Positions 46,844-55,601 of a stretch of 64,000 nucleotides of DNA are shown here, piece by piece (position 1 is the stretch's first letter; each line of letters begins with the position of its first letter). Source of the DNA: JACKOB01 sp024234575 (GTDB lineage: Bacteria > Pseudomonadota > Gammaproteobacteria > Pseudomonadales > Oleiphilaceae). Location of the stretch: positions 434,001 to 498,000 of the forward strand of contig JBPJFZ010000001.1 in the NCBI GenBank assembly GCA_051208035.1, read 5' to 3'. Made by a program: the position numbers and the translations under genes. The notes beneath the pieces were generated by a model. That model did not search any database. It worked only from the letters and a program-made list of their open reading frames with translations, and was not told where the DNA came from.

Positions 46844-47593
46844 ATGGCAGAAACACAGCTGATTGTGAACACGTTAAAGAAAGCCTTAAAAAAGCAGGGG
46901 GTGACCTATCAAAAAGTTGCGATGCATCTCGACATGAGCGAGTCCAGTGTAAAACGCCTGTTTTCTGGTGGGGATTTCACTCTCAAGCGACTTGGCCTTA
47001 TTTGCCAAATGATCGACCTGGAGCTTTCTGACCTGTTTCGCATGGTTGAGGAAGCAAAACATTACGTAAGGCAGTTAAGCAGAGATCAGGAGACGCTTTT
47101 AGTCAGTGACACACGTTTGCTGTTGGTGGCCGTGTGCGTTACCAACCGCTGGTCTTACGATGAAATTCTTGCCACCTACAATCTTGATGAACATGAGGTG
47201 ATTCAAGCGCTGGCGAAGCTAGACAGACTAAAACTAATCGAATTACTGCCTCATAACAGAGTCAAATTATTAATTTCAGCAGACTTCCAATGGATAAGAA
47301 ATGGTCCTATTGAGGAGTTTTTTAGCCAACAGGTACAAACAGATTTTTTCAATTCTCGTTTTAGAGGGAAAGGGGAAATTAGGTTATTTGTGTCAGGTAT
47401 GCTAACAAGGGAATCGAATGCGTTAATGATCAGGAAAATACAGCGACTCTCCCAGGAATTTAATCAATTAAAAGATGAGGATCAGTCGCAGCCGCTAACG
47501 GCCAAGTTTGGTACCAGTCTGTGTGTTGCCATGCGCCCCTGGGAGTTAGCAACCTTTGAAGCGATGCGCAAGCAGGACTCCAAGTCGTTCTAA
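46844..47593 (+). CDS. XRE-family transcriptional regulator
   Basis: The 249-residue protein starts with a helix-turn-helix of the Cro/CI type (about residues 10-65: LKKQGVTYQKVAMHLDMSES, VKRLFSGGDFTLKRLGLI). The remaining 180 residues form a second domain with no motif that I recognise; the LYNLDEHEVIQALAKLDRLKLI-like part near residue 120 could be a second winged helix. AAGGTAACC lies before the ATG. It is divergent from yiaA-pspA, a common place for a direct regulator. Confidence 0.82.
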   Translation: MAETQLIVNTLKKALKKQGVTYQKVAMHLDMSESSVKRLFSGGDFTLKRLGLICQMIDLELSDLFRMVEEAKHYVRQLSRDQETLLVSDTRLLLVAVCVTNRWSYDEILATYNLDEHEVIQALAKLDRLKLIELLPHNRVKLLISADFQWIRNGPIEEFFSQQVQTDFFNSRFRGKGEIRLFVSGMLTRESNALMIRKIQRLSQEFNQLKDEDQSQPLTAKFGTSLCVAMRPWELATFEAMRKQDSKSF

Positions 47594-47626
47594 TAGTGCT
47601 CTCATTGGCCCAAACCGGTGATTATC

Positions 47627-47642
47627 GGGGAGAATTCTCCCC
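47627..47642. repeat. 16-base perfect palindrome between convergent genes
   Basis: GGGGAGAATTCTCCCC is a perfect palindrome in the gap between the XRE gene and rluB. It can form a 6-base GC-rich stem with an AATT loop. There is no T run, so termination is only possible, not shown. Confidence 0.35.
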
Positions 47643-47684
47643 CCTTAAATAGCATTGCTTAAATTCTGGTTCTTAAAGCAAAAA

Positions 47685-48770
47685 TCAGTTATCTCCGCGT
47701 TTACGCGTGCTAACTTTTTTGCCCCCTTTCTTCGCCGCAGAATTCTTAGTTGCACTTCTCTTTGGCCTGGCTTCTTTCTCAAAACCGTCCAGTTCAAGAG
47801 AACGCCCCTTGCGCGAATCCTTTACCCGGACTGCTCTTGGGTTTTTACGCTGGGCGCGCAAAGCGTCTTCTTTATCTTTCGGCACCAACGCACATTTTCT
47901 GCGTGGTATGTCGACCATATCGCATAAATCGTTCAGCGCTTTCTGATTAAGTTCTTCCCAACGCCCCACTTTCAACCTGGAAGGCATAAAGATACAGCCA
48001 TAACGAACGCGTTTTAATCGGCTGACAGTCACGTTCTGAGATTCCCACAGACGGCGTACTTCGCGATTCTTGCCTTCCATCAAGACAACATGATACCAGT
48101 GGTTAGCACCTTCCCCACCCGAGTCATGTATATCGGTAAACTTGGCAATACCGTCCTCAAGCAGCACCCCTTCACGCAGGCGCGCAAGTGTATCCTCATC
48201 GACGGCACCCAGCACTCTGACTGCATACTCACGGTCAACTACGCTTGAGGGGTGCATCAGCTTATTCGCTAATTCTCCATCCGTGGTAAACAGCAATAGT
48301 CCAGACGTATTGATATCCAGTCGCCCAACCGCTATCCATCGCTCACCTTTTAGCTTTGGCAGTCGATCAAATACAGTTGGTCGGCCTTCAGGGTCATTGC
48401 GGGTGGTTACCTCGCCTTCGGGTTTGTTATAAACAATAACCCGGCAAACCTGTTCTTCAGGGCTTTTCAAAAATACTTTGCGCCCCGCCACCGTCACCCG
48501 ATCATCTGAGGTAATACGAATTCCCAGCGTTGCAACTTCGCTATTAACCGTAATTAATCCCTGGCTAATCATGGATTCCACTTCACGACGAGAAGCGACG
48601 CCTGCCTGTGCCAAAACTTTCTGCAATTTCTCACCATGCAAAATGATTTCAGGCTCTTCGAGCCCTTCTGCACCTTCCGGAAGAGCCTCTAGATTGGCTT
48701 CTACTGGTTCAGAGTACCGCCTTTTTTTTCCGCTTCTTTTTTGTCCGTCAAACTCTTTATTTCTACTCAT
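47685..48770 (-). CDS. rluB: 23S rRNA pseudouridine(2605) synthase RluB
   Basis: Makes pseudouridine 2605 in 23S rRNA. The 361-residue protein has an N-terminal S4 domain (about residues 50-95: KLQKVLAQAGVASRREVESM) and the RsuA-type catalytic domain with GRLDINTSGLLLFT, where the Asp is catalytic, and EGKNREVRRLWE. The C-terminal tail of about 80 residues is very basic (KKGGKKVSTRKRGDN), which is common in RluB. It is last in the trpS-scpA-scpB-rluB series, all on the same strand. Confidence 0.93.
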   Translation of the reverse strand: MSRNKEFDGQKRSGKKRRYSEPVEANLEALPEGAEGLEEPEIILHGEKLQKVLAQAGVASRREVESMISQGLITVNSEVATLGIRITSDDRVTVAGRKVFLKSPEEQVCRVIVYNKPEGEVTTRNDPEGRPTVFDRLPKLKGERWIAVGRLDINTSGLLLFTTDGELANKLMHPSSVVDREYAVRVLGAVDEDTLARLREGVLLEDGIAKFTDIHDSGGEGANHWYHVVLMEGKNREVRRLWESQNVTVSRLKRVRYGCIFMPSRLKVGRWEELNQKALNDLCDMVDIPRRKCALVPKDKEDALRAQRKNPRAVRVKDSRKGRSLELDGFEKEARPKRSATKNSAAKKGGKKVSTRKRGDN

Positions 48771-48843
48771 AATTTTTCCGATAGCGTTTCGACAAAGGCG
48801 ATCCTCTGCCGACTAATCTAGTCTCTGCATTCTTTAAAGCTTT

Positions 48844-49515
48844 TTAATGCAGTATTTCTTCACTGGGGACAACGTCACTCGCAGAGGTAACATTCTTATT
48901 AGCAATTGTTTCAGATTGGGCAGACTCTGGTGATAACTCCGCCTCAATATCTGCGACAAACTTTGCTTCTATTTCTCGCCCTATCTCTTCAATATCACGT
49001 ATGTCACTCAAAGGAGGCAATTGATCCAAAGACACCATATTGAAATAATCAAGAAAGCCCCTGGTCGTCGCATACATGGCTGGACGGCCCGGTACATCTT
49101 TATGACCTACTACTCTTATCCACTCTCGATCAACCAGCGTTCGTATAATATTAGAGCTAACTGCCACGCCACGTATGTCTTCGATATCACCACGCGTAAT
49201 AGGCTGTCGGTAGGCTATCAGTGCAAGTGTCTCGAGAAGAGCGCGGCTATAACGAGAAGGCTTTTCGTCCCAAAGTTTGCCGACCCAATGAGCATATTCC
49301 TGACGAACCTGAAACCGATAACCGCTGGCAATGTGCTGCAACTCAAAACCTCTGTCTTCACACGATGCCGATACCATCGCCAACACCTCTTTCAGAACAC
49401 TGCGTGCCGGGCGATCCTGCTCATCAAAAATCTCCAAGAGTTGATCAAGAGACATGGGTTTGGCGTTTGCCAATAGAACCGCTTCAATTATTTTGGCTAT
49501 TTTCTCTAATCGCAT
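48844..49515 (-). CDS. scpB: Segregation and condensation protein B
   Basis: The 223-residue protein is the ScpB partner of SMC. It has two winged-helix domains: LEKIAKIIEAVLLANAKPM at the N-terminus, and ALIAYRQPITRGDIEDIRGV in the second. The C-terminal tail is acidic and variable. It regulates the SMC-ScpA complex during chromosome condensation. It lies 75 bases downstream of scpA, and is followed by rluB. Confidence 0.95.
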   Translation of the reverse strand: MRLEKIAKIIEAVLLANAKPMSLDQLLEIFDEQDRPARSVLKEVLAMVSASCEDRGFELQHIASGYRFQVRQEYAHWVGKLWDEKPSRYSRALLETLALIAYRQPITRGDIEDIRGVAVSSNIIRTLVDREWIRVVGHKDVPGRPAMYATTRGFLDYFNMVSLDQLPPLSDIRDIEEIGREIEAKFVADIEAELSPESAQSETIANKNVTSASDVVPSEEILH

Positions 49516-49590
49516 GATGCTATCAATTTACAAATTTTAAATACTGTTTGCCTATGGCAAACGCGGATATGCTGGCAAAGCGCGTGTATG

Positions 49591-50466
49591 TCAACTGGCG
49601 ATTTCGCTAAACTTAGCACGTAAATGAATTTCACCAAAAACTTCAGTTTGTACAATATCGACCAACTGCTCTTTAATCAGTTCCATCATCGCCAGAAAGG
49701 TAACAACCACCCCCATTCTTCCCTCACTGCCATGAAAGAGGTGGTTAAACGTAATAAAGCCATTGCGAGGTAACATTGCCAATATCTGTGACATTCTCTC
49801 TCGCGTCGATAGTTTCTCTCTCTCAACCTGGTGACTTTCGTACATATCTGAGCGCTTTAAAACATCGGCAAAGGCAGAGAGTAACTCGCGCAATGTAACA
49901 TCCGGGTGAACTTGTTGCTTTTCAAACTTTGGTGGTGACACCACTACCGGGAAAATATCCCGATCCATTCTCGGTACATTATCAAGGTCTTCCGCTGCCT
50001 TTTTAAAGCGCTCATATTGCTGCAGGCGTCGAATAAGTTCGGCACGCGGGTCATCTTCTTCATCGCTGATACTCTCTTGCCGAGGCAATAGCATCCGCGA
50101 TTTTATCTCGGCAAGCGTCGCGGCCATGAGTAAATACTCCGCCGCCAGTTCAAACTTAACCACCTGCATTAGCTCTATATATTCCATATACTGCCGGCTA
50201 ATGGCACTGACATTAATATTGAGAATGTCCATATTCTGTTTGCGTATCAGATACAACAGCAAATCCAAGGGCCCTTCAAAAGCCTCCAGCATTACTTCCA
50301 GCGCATCAGGCGGGATATAAAGATCCTGCGGCAAAGTGGTCACGGGTTTGCCGTCGACGAATGCAAAAGGCAGCTCTTGCTGCACAGGGAGTGCGGGGTC
50401 GGCAGTCAAATCGACTTTCGGCTCGCCAACACCACTTGCTTTGCGCTCTCCTGGTACATTCATCAA
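49591..50466 (-). CDS. scpA: Segregation and condensation protein A
   Basis: The kleisin subunit that bridges the SMC heads. The 291-residue protein has the family stretch FEGPLDLLLYLIRKQNMDIL (about residues 63-82), then an acidic, helical middle, and a C-terminal winged helix binding the SMC cap. The first 50 residues are variable. Two ATG codons are adjacent at the start. It lies between trpS (36 bases upstream) and scpB on the same strand, an order also known in Pseudomonas. Confidence 0.95.
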   Translation of the reverse strand: MMNVPGERKASGVGEPKVDLTADPALPVQQELPFAFVDGKPVTTLPQDLYIPPDALEVMLEAFEGPLDLLLYLIRKQNMDILNINVSAISRQYMEYIELMQVVKFELAAEYLLMAATLAEIKSRMLLPRQESISDEEDDPRAELIRRLQQYERFKKAAEDLDNVPRMDRDIFPVVVSPPKFEKQQVHPDVTLRELLSAFADVLKRSDMYESHQVEREKLSTRERMSQILAMLPRNGFITFNHLFHGSEGRMGVVVTFLAMMELIKEQLVDIVQTEVFGEIHLRAKFSEIAS

Positions 50467-50502
50467 TAACTTCTCGTCATGAGGTAATTGTTACTGCCAC
50501 AG

Positions 50503-51717
50503 TTAACTGTAGGACAGCCCCATTACTTTTCTGACTTCTTCCAGAGTTTGCTTGGCTAAATCGCGTGCTTGCTCCGACCCTTCCACGACAATGCTGCGGA
50601 CCATTCCTGGCTCATTCTCGTACTGCTTGGCTCGCTCGCGTATGGGTTTTTGCTCTGCCAAAACCGCATCAATGATAGGTGCTTTGCACTCTAAACAACC
50701 AATACCGGCACTGCGACAGCCTTTTTGCACCCAGCACTTGGTATCTTCAGCCGAGTACACTTCATGCAACTGCCAAACAGGGCACTTCTCCGGATCTCCC
50801 GGATCTGTTCGTCGCACCCGTTGAGGGTCCGTGCGCATGGTCTTGATTTTTTGCACGACGGAGTCTTCTTCCTCACGTAATCCTATCGTATTCCCATAAG
50901 ACTTGGACATTTTCTGCCCATCCAGACCGGGCATCTTTGCCGCAGGAGTTAACAACGGATGTGGTTCAGGCAGTATCACCTTACCACCACCTTCGATATA
51001 GCCAAACAGGCGTTCACGATCACCAATGGTGATATTCTGCTGTTCTTTCAGCAATGCGCGCGCAACCTCTAACGCATCCTGATCACCCTGTTCAAGATAT
51101 TTCTTCTTCAACGAGCGGTAGAGCTTTGCATTTTTTTTACCCATTTTTTGAATTGCCGCTTCGGCGTTATCTTCAAAACCTGGCTCTCTACCGTATAAAT
51201 GGTTAAAGCGGCGTGCTACTTCGCGAGTCAATTCAACATGCGCTACCTGATCTGCCCCAACAGGCACATGTCCGGCGCGATAAGCAAGTATATCGGCGCT
51301 TTGCAGTAAGGGATATCCAAGAAATCCGTATGTAGCCAGATCTTTTTCCTTCAGCTTTTCTTGCTGATCTTTATAGGTCGGCACACGCTCTAACCAGCCG
51401 AGAGGCGTTATCATTGAAAGCAATAGGTGCAGCTCTGCGTGCTCCGGCACTTTCGACTGCAAAAACAATGTTGCAGAACCAGGATTAATACCAGCAGCTA
51501 ACCAGTCGATCACCATATCCCAGACACTCTTTTCGATAATCTGGGGATCTTCATAGTGTGTCGTTAATGCATGCCAATCGGCTACGAAAAACAGACACTC
51601 ATACTCGTGTTGCAACTGCACCCAATTTTTAAGCACACCATGGTAGTGGCCAAGGTGAAGTTTTCCTGTTGGTCGCATTCCAGACAGGACACGACTTTGT
51701 GATTCGACCGAACTCAA
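50503..51717 (-). CDS. trpS: Tryptophanyl-tRNA synthetase, long form with Fe-S-type cysteine motif
   Basis: Charges tRNA-Trp. The protein has 404 residues, longer than the 330 of E. coli, with an insertion around residues 180-235. The class I motifs are MRPTGKLHLGHYHG (HIGH at 20-23) and GQKMSKSYGN (KMSKS). Cysteines at 312, 334, 341 and 344 have the spacing C-x21-C-x6-C-x2-C, almost the C-x22-C-x6-C-x2-C that binds a [4Fe-4S] cluster in Thermotoga maritima TrpRS; C328 is extra. The start is TTG at 51717, supported by AAGGAG with 6 bases spacing; the next ATG would cut into the HIGH region. It leads the scpA-scpB-rluB series. Confidence 0.95.
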   Translation of the reverse strand: MSSVESQSRVLSGMRPTGKLHLGHYHGVLKNWVQLQHEYECLFFVADWHALTTHYEDPQIIEKSVWDMVIDWLAAGINPGSATLFLQSKVPEHAELHLLLSMITPLGWLERVPTYKDQQEKLKEKDLATYGFLGYPLLQSADILAYRAGHVPVGADQVAHVELTREVARRFNHLYGREPGFEDNAEAAIQKMGKKNAKLYRSLKKKYLEQGDQDALEVARALLKEQQNITIGDRERLFGYIEGGGKVILPEPHPLLTPAAKMPGLDGQKMSKSYGNTIGLREEEDSVVQKIKTMRTDPQRVRRTDPGDPEKCPVWQLHEVYSAEDTKCWVQKGCRSAGIGCLECKAPIIDAVLAEQKPIRERAKQYENEPGMVRSIVVEGSEQARDLAKQTLEEVRKVMGLSYS

Positions 51718-51855
51718 GCTTTTCTCCTTTTATATTCTCGGCAATGGCCTGCATTATAAACAGATTTTGAGTAAATCCGTAGCCGTTAAAAGTAATTGAA
51801 CAGTCTATTCTGGGCAAGAAAGCCTAGTTTGTAGAGCAATCAGATCGTAGACAAA

Positions 51856-51885
51856 TAAAAAAGGAGACCGATATGGTCTCCTTTT
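51856..51885 (-). terminator. Rho-independent terminator after sucD
   Basis: On the - strand, AAGGAGACC-ATATC-GGTCTCCTT forms a strong stem followed by T residues. It lies about 30 bases after the sucD stop and ends the TCA supercluster transcript. Confidence 0.92.
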
Positions 51886-51915
51886 GCAAAGCAAGTGCCT
51901 TTAGCAGGCAGTCAC

Positions 51916-52791
51916 TTATTTCCAGCCAGTGATTTCAGACAGGGCTTTGCCGATATCTGCGAGGCTACGAACTGTTTTAACGCCAGCATCTTCAAGGGCT
52001 GCAAATTTCTCGGCAGCAGTTCCCTTACCGCCTGCGATAATCGCTCCGGCATGCCCCATTCTCTTACCAGCAGGTGCAGTAACACCAGCGATATAAGAAA
52101 CAACAGGCTTGGTAACGTTTGCCTTGATAAAGGCAGCGGCTTCTTCTTCCGCACTACCACCGATTTCACCAATCATAACAATGGCTTCTGTCTGTGGATC
52201 TTCCTGGAACAATTTAAGAATGTCGATAAAGTTTGAACCAGGAATTGGGTCACCACCAATACCAACACAAGTAGACTGTCCAAACCCATAATCGGTTGTT
52301 TGCTTGACCGCTTCGTAAGTTAAGGTGCCAGAGCGTGAAACGATACCTACTTTACCAGGCTTATGGATATGCCCAGGCATAATACCGATTTTGCACTCTC
52401 CAGGTGTGATAACACCGGGACAGTTAGGACCAATAAGCGTAACACCCAATTCGTCGCACTTCATCTTGGCTTCCATCATATCTAATGTAGGAATGCCCTC
52501 AGTAATACAAACAACAAGTTTCAATCCAGAGTGTGCCGCCTCAAGAATTGAATCTTTGCAGAACGGTGCTGGTACATATATCACAGATGCTTCAGCGCCG
52601 GTTGCTTCAACCGCTTCTTTCACGGTATTGAAAACTGGCAAGCCCAGATGCTGCTGCCCACCTTTGCCTGGTGTTACACCACCAACCATTTTAGTGCCGT
52701 AAGCAAGCGCTTGTTCAGAGTGAAATGTTCCTTGAGAACCGGTAAATCCCTGACAGATTACTTTGGTGTCTTTGTTGATCAAGATACTCAT
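51916..52791 (-). CDS. sucD: Succinyl-CoA synthetase alpha subunit
   Basis: Catalyses succinyl-CoA + ADP/GDP + Pi to succinate + CoA + ATP/GTP together with SucC. The 291-residue protein has the CoA-binding N-terminal Rossmann domain (VICQGFTGSQGTFHSEQA) and the phosphohistidine in GKRMGHAGAIIAGGKGTA near the C-terminus. The start overlaps the sucC stop by one base (TAATG). It is the last gene of the supercluster. Confidence 0.98.
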   Translation of the reverse strand: MSILINKDTKVICQGFTGSQGTFHSEQALAYGTKMVGGVTPGKGGQQHLGLPVFNTVKEAVEATGAEASVIYVPAPFCKDSILEAAHSGLKLVVCITEGIPTLDMMEAKMKCDELGVTLIGPNCPGVITPGECKIGIMPGHIHKPGKVGIVSRSGTLTYEAVKQTTDYGFGQSTCVGIGGDPIPGSNFIDILKLFQEDPQTEAIVMIGEIGGSAEEEAAAFIKANVTKPVVSYIAGVTAPAGKRMGHAGAIIAGGKGTAAEKFAALEDAGVKTVRSLADIGKALSEITGWK

Positions 52792-53960
52792 TACGCATTT
52801 CCCTCCGCCGCTTTAACTACTGAATCCGCAGCTTCAGTCAAACTTGTTGCCGCAATAATGTTCAAACCGCTGTCCGCCAATTTTTTCGCGCCCAACTCGG
52901 CATTGTTACCTTCTAACCTGACAACTACTGGTACTTTAACACCAACTTCTTCAACCGCACCGATAATACCGTCTGCAATCAAATCACAACGCACGATACC
53001 GCCAAAGATGTTAACTAAAACCGCCTTCACCGCATCATCAGACAGAATAATTTTGAATGCTTCTGTTACACGCTCTTTGGTAGCGCCGCCGCCAACATCA
53101 AGAAAGTTTGCCGGTGCGCCGCCATGAAGTTTCACGATATCCATCGTACCCATCGCTAAGCCAGCACCGTTTACCATGCAGCCAATGTTGCCTTCAAGCG
53201 CAACATAGTTAAGCTCCCACTCTGCGGCATGTGCTTCGCGCTCATCTTCTTGCGACTTATCACGCATCGCCTTCAATCCTGGCTGGCGATAAAGAGCGTT
53301 ACTATCAATATTTAATTTGGCATCCAGACAGTGCAGCTTACCTTCAGAGGTAATAACCAGTGGATTCACTTCCAGCAAAGCCAGGTCTTTATCAACAAAC
53401 AATTTAGCCAACCCTAAAAACAGTTGGGTAAATTGCTTGATTTGATCTCCTTCGAGACCTAACTGAAATGCCAGCTCTCTGGCTTGATAAGGCTGCGCAC
53501 CAGTTAAAGGATCAATGACTGCTTTTAGGATTTTCTCAGGTGTTTCATGAGCGACTTTCTCAATCTCTACGCCACCTTCGGTTGAAGCCATAAAAACAAC
53601 ACGCTGGGTACCACGGTCAACGACAGCACCAAGGTAAAGTTCACGAGCGATATCAGTGCAATCTTCAACCAGTATTTTCGTAACAGGCTGACCCTTTTCG
53701 TCAGTCTGGTAAGTTACCAGGTTCTTGCCCAGCCAATTCTCTGCGAAAGCTTTGATTTCTGCTTTGCTGCTTACCAGTTTTACCCCACCAGCCTTGCCTC
53801 GGCCACCAGCATGTACCTGAGCCTTAACAACCCACTTATTACCACCAATTTTATCGGCAGCAGCTGCAGCCTCTTCTGCTGTATCACAAGCGTATCCCTT
53901 GGATACAGGAAGACCATATTCAGCAAAAATCTGCTTACCCTGATATTCGTGTAGATTCAT
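52791..53960 (-). CDS. sucC: Succinyl-CoA synthetase beta subunit
   Basis: The ATP-grasp subunit (389 residues) with N-terminal MNLHEYQGKQIFAEYGLP, the nucleotide site VKAQVHAGGRGKAGGVKL and the C-terminal ligase domain with GGIVRCDLIADGI. It binds ADP/GDP and, with SucD, makes the nucleotide triphosphate. It overlaps sucD by one base. The gap to lpd (175 bases) contains a terminator, so sucCD may partly be transcribed from their own promoter. Confidence 0.98.
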   Translation of the reverse strand: MNLHEYQGKQIFAEYGLPVSKGYACDTAEEAAAAADKIGGNKWVVKAQVHAGGRGKAGGVKLVSSKAEIKAFAENWLGKNLVTYQTDEKGQPVTKILVEDCTDIARELYLGAVVDRGTQRVVFMASTEGGVEIEKVAHETPEKILKAVIDPLTGAQPYQARELAFQLGLEGDQIKQFTQLFLGLAKLFVDKDLALLEVNPLVITSEGKLHCLDAKLNIDSNALYRQPGLKAMRDKSQEDEREAHAAEWELNYVALEGNIGCMVNGAGLAMGTMDIVKLHGGAPANFLDVGGGATKERVTEAFKIILSDDAVKAVLVNIFGGIVRCDLIADGIIGAVEEVGVKVPVVVRLEGNNAELGAKKLADSGLNIIAATSLTEAADSVVKAAEGNA

Positions 53961-54102
53961 GATTAATTCCGTCGTAATCCGTTTTATGTTTTTCGATTGC
54001 TTCTATCGATTGATGGTGAGGACCTTTTGAGTACCAACCATCGCCTTTAAGCCGATTAAGTTGTGAAGCACGTCTATCACTCCTACCTTCAAAATCAGCA
54101 AT

Positions 54103-54131
54103 AAAAACCGGCAACATGGTCGCCGGTTTTT
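54103..54131 (-). terminator. Rho-independent terminator between lpd and sucC
   Basis: On the - strand, ACCGGC-GACCATGTT-GCCGGT followed by TTTTTA lies just after the lpd stop. It splits the TCA supercluster and would make sucCD expression depend on readthrough or on a promoter in the 53961-54100 stretch. Confidence 0.85.
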
Positions 54132-54135
54132 GGGG

Positions 54136-55572
54136 TTACTTCTTGCGTCGGTTTGCAATATGTATTGCGTTTCCGTCAACTGCCAACGCTGCCTCGTGCA
54201 ACGCTTCAGACAGTGTGGGGTGGGCAAATACTGTCAGAGCAAGGTCTTCCGCACTGGATGCAAACTCCATTGCAATAACCCCTTGTGCAATCATTTCTGA
54301 TGCATGAGGGCCAACAATGTGAACACCCAAAACTCTATCGGTTTTCGCACTGGCGATAATTTTAACCATACCCGCTGTATCATTTGCAGCCATGGCACGA
54401 CCACTGGCAGCAAATGGGAAAACACCCACCTTGTATTCTTCACCCAATGCTTTTAGCTGCTCTTCCGTCTTGCCAACCCAAGCAATTTCTGGCGCGGTGT
54501 AGATAACTCCGGGGATACAATCATAATTCACTGCTGCTTTGTGGCCAGCGATGCGCTCCGCTACAACAATGCCTTCTTCCGACGCTTTGTGAGCCAGCAT
54601 TGGCCCACGAACAACATCACCAATGGCATAAACACCAGGGACATCCGTCTGGCAATAATCATCAACAAAGATAAAGCCACGCTCGTCCAGATTGACACCG
54701 CTATCTGCCGCCAATAAGCCCTCAGTGTAAGGCGCACGTCCCACTGCTACGATAAGCTTGTCAAACTTTAGCTCTTGCTCGCCTTTAGCATCTTCGAACA
54801 CAACCTTAACAACGCCACGTTTCACTTCAGTACCGGTTACCCGCGCTTTTAAACGAATATCCAAGCCCTGCTTTTTGAAGTGCTTCAATGCGTCTTTTGC
54901 AATCTGCTGATCGACGGCACCCAAAAAGGAATCCTGCGCTTCAAGTACTGTCACCTCAGCCCCCAGTCGAGCCCAAACACTGCCCAATTCGAGACCGATA
55001 ACACCGGCACCAATTACACCTAATTTCTTGGGAACTTCAGTAAAATCCAATGCGCCTGTCGAGTCGACAATACCCTCTTCATTCAGTGGTGCAGGAGGAA
55101 TTTCGATTGGCTTTGAGCCCGTGGCAATGATTATATTGCTGGCTTCAAAAACCGATACATCCCCTTTTGGTGAAGTAACCTCTACTTGTTTACCCGCAAG
55201 AATCTTTCCGGTGCCATGTATCGAGGTTACACCATTGGCTTTGAACAGCGATGCAATGCCGCCGGTTAGATTTTTCACGATACCATCTTTGCGGCCAATC
55301 ATTTTAGGCACGTCCATCGCTACGTTCTCAGCGCTAATGCCATGAACTTCGAAACTATGCAGCGCCTCTTCGTACTTGTGCGATGACTCAAGTAAAGCCT
55401 TGGACGGGATACAACCCACGTTCAAGCATGTTCCGCCAAGCACTTGCTTACCACTATCGTTCGTCCACTTTTCGACACAAGCGGTTTTTAAACCTAATTG
55501 CGCTGCTTTGATTGCTGCAACATAACCACCAGGACCACCGCCTACTACTATAACGTCATATTTCTCAGACAT
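54136..55572 (-). CDS. lpd: Dihydrolipoamide dehydrogenase (E3)
   Basis: Reoxidises lipoamide with NAD+ in the 2-oxoglutarate dehydrogenase complex, and perhaps others. The 478-residue protein starts at the ATG at 55572 (a TTG 12 bases upstream is less likely). The FAD site is VVGGGPGGYVAA, the redox-active disulfide GGTCLNVGCIPSKAL, and the C-terminal active-site motif AHPTLSEALHEAA. Being placed between sucB and sucC suggests that it is the E3 of the 2-oxoglutarate dehydrogenase. Confidence 0.98.
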   Translation of the reverse strand: MSEKYDVIVVGGGPGGYVAAIKAAQLGLKTACVEKWTNDSGKQVLGGTCLNVGCIPSKALLESSHKYEEALHSFEVHGISAENVAMDVPKMIGRKDGIVKNLTGGIASLFKANGVTSIHGTGKILAGKQVEVTSPKGDVSVFEASNIIIATGSKPIEIPPAPLNEEGIVDSTGALDFTEVPKKLGVIGAGVIGLELGSVWARLGAEVTVLEAQDSFLGAVDQQIAKDALKHFKKQGLDIRLKARVTGTEVKRGVVKVVFEDAKGEQELKFDKLIVAVGRAPYTEGLLAADSGVNLDERGFIFVDDYCQTDVPGVYAIGDVVRGPMLAHKASEEGIVVAERIAGHKAAVNYDCIPGVIYTAPEIAWVGKTEEQLKALGEEYKVGVFPFAASGRAMAANDTAGMVKIIASAKTDRVLGVHIVGPHASEMIAQGVIAMEFASSAEDLALTVFAHPTLSEALHEAALAVDGNAIHIANRRKK

Positions 55573-55601
55573 ATCTTTTTCCAAAAATTCCGTTAACTAA
55601 G

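Noticed and set aside
52648..53127. 159-residue frame opposite sucC/sucD
   Set aside because: Antisense shadow of strongly conserved sucC and sucD.
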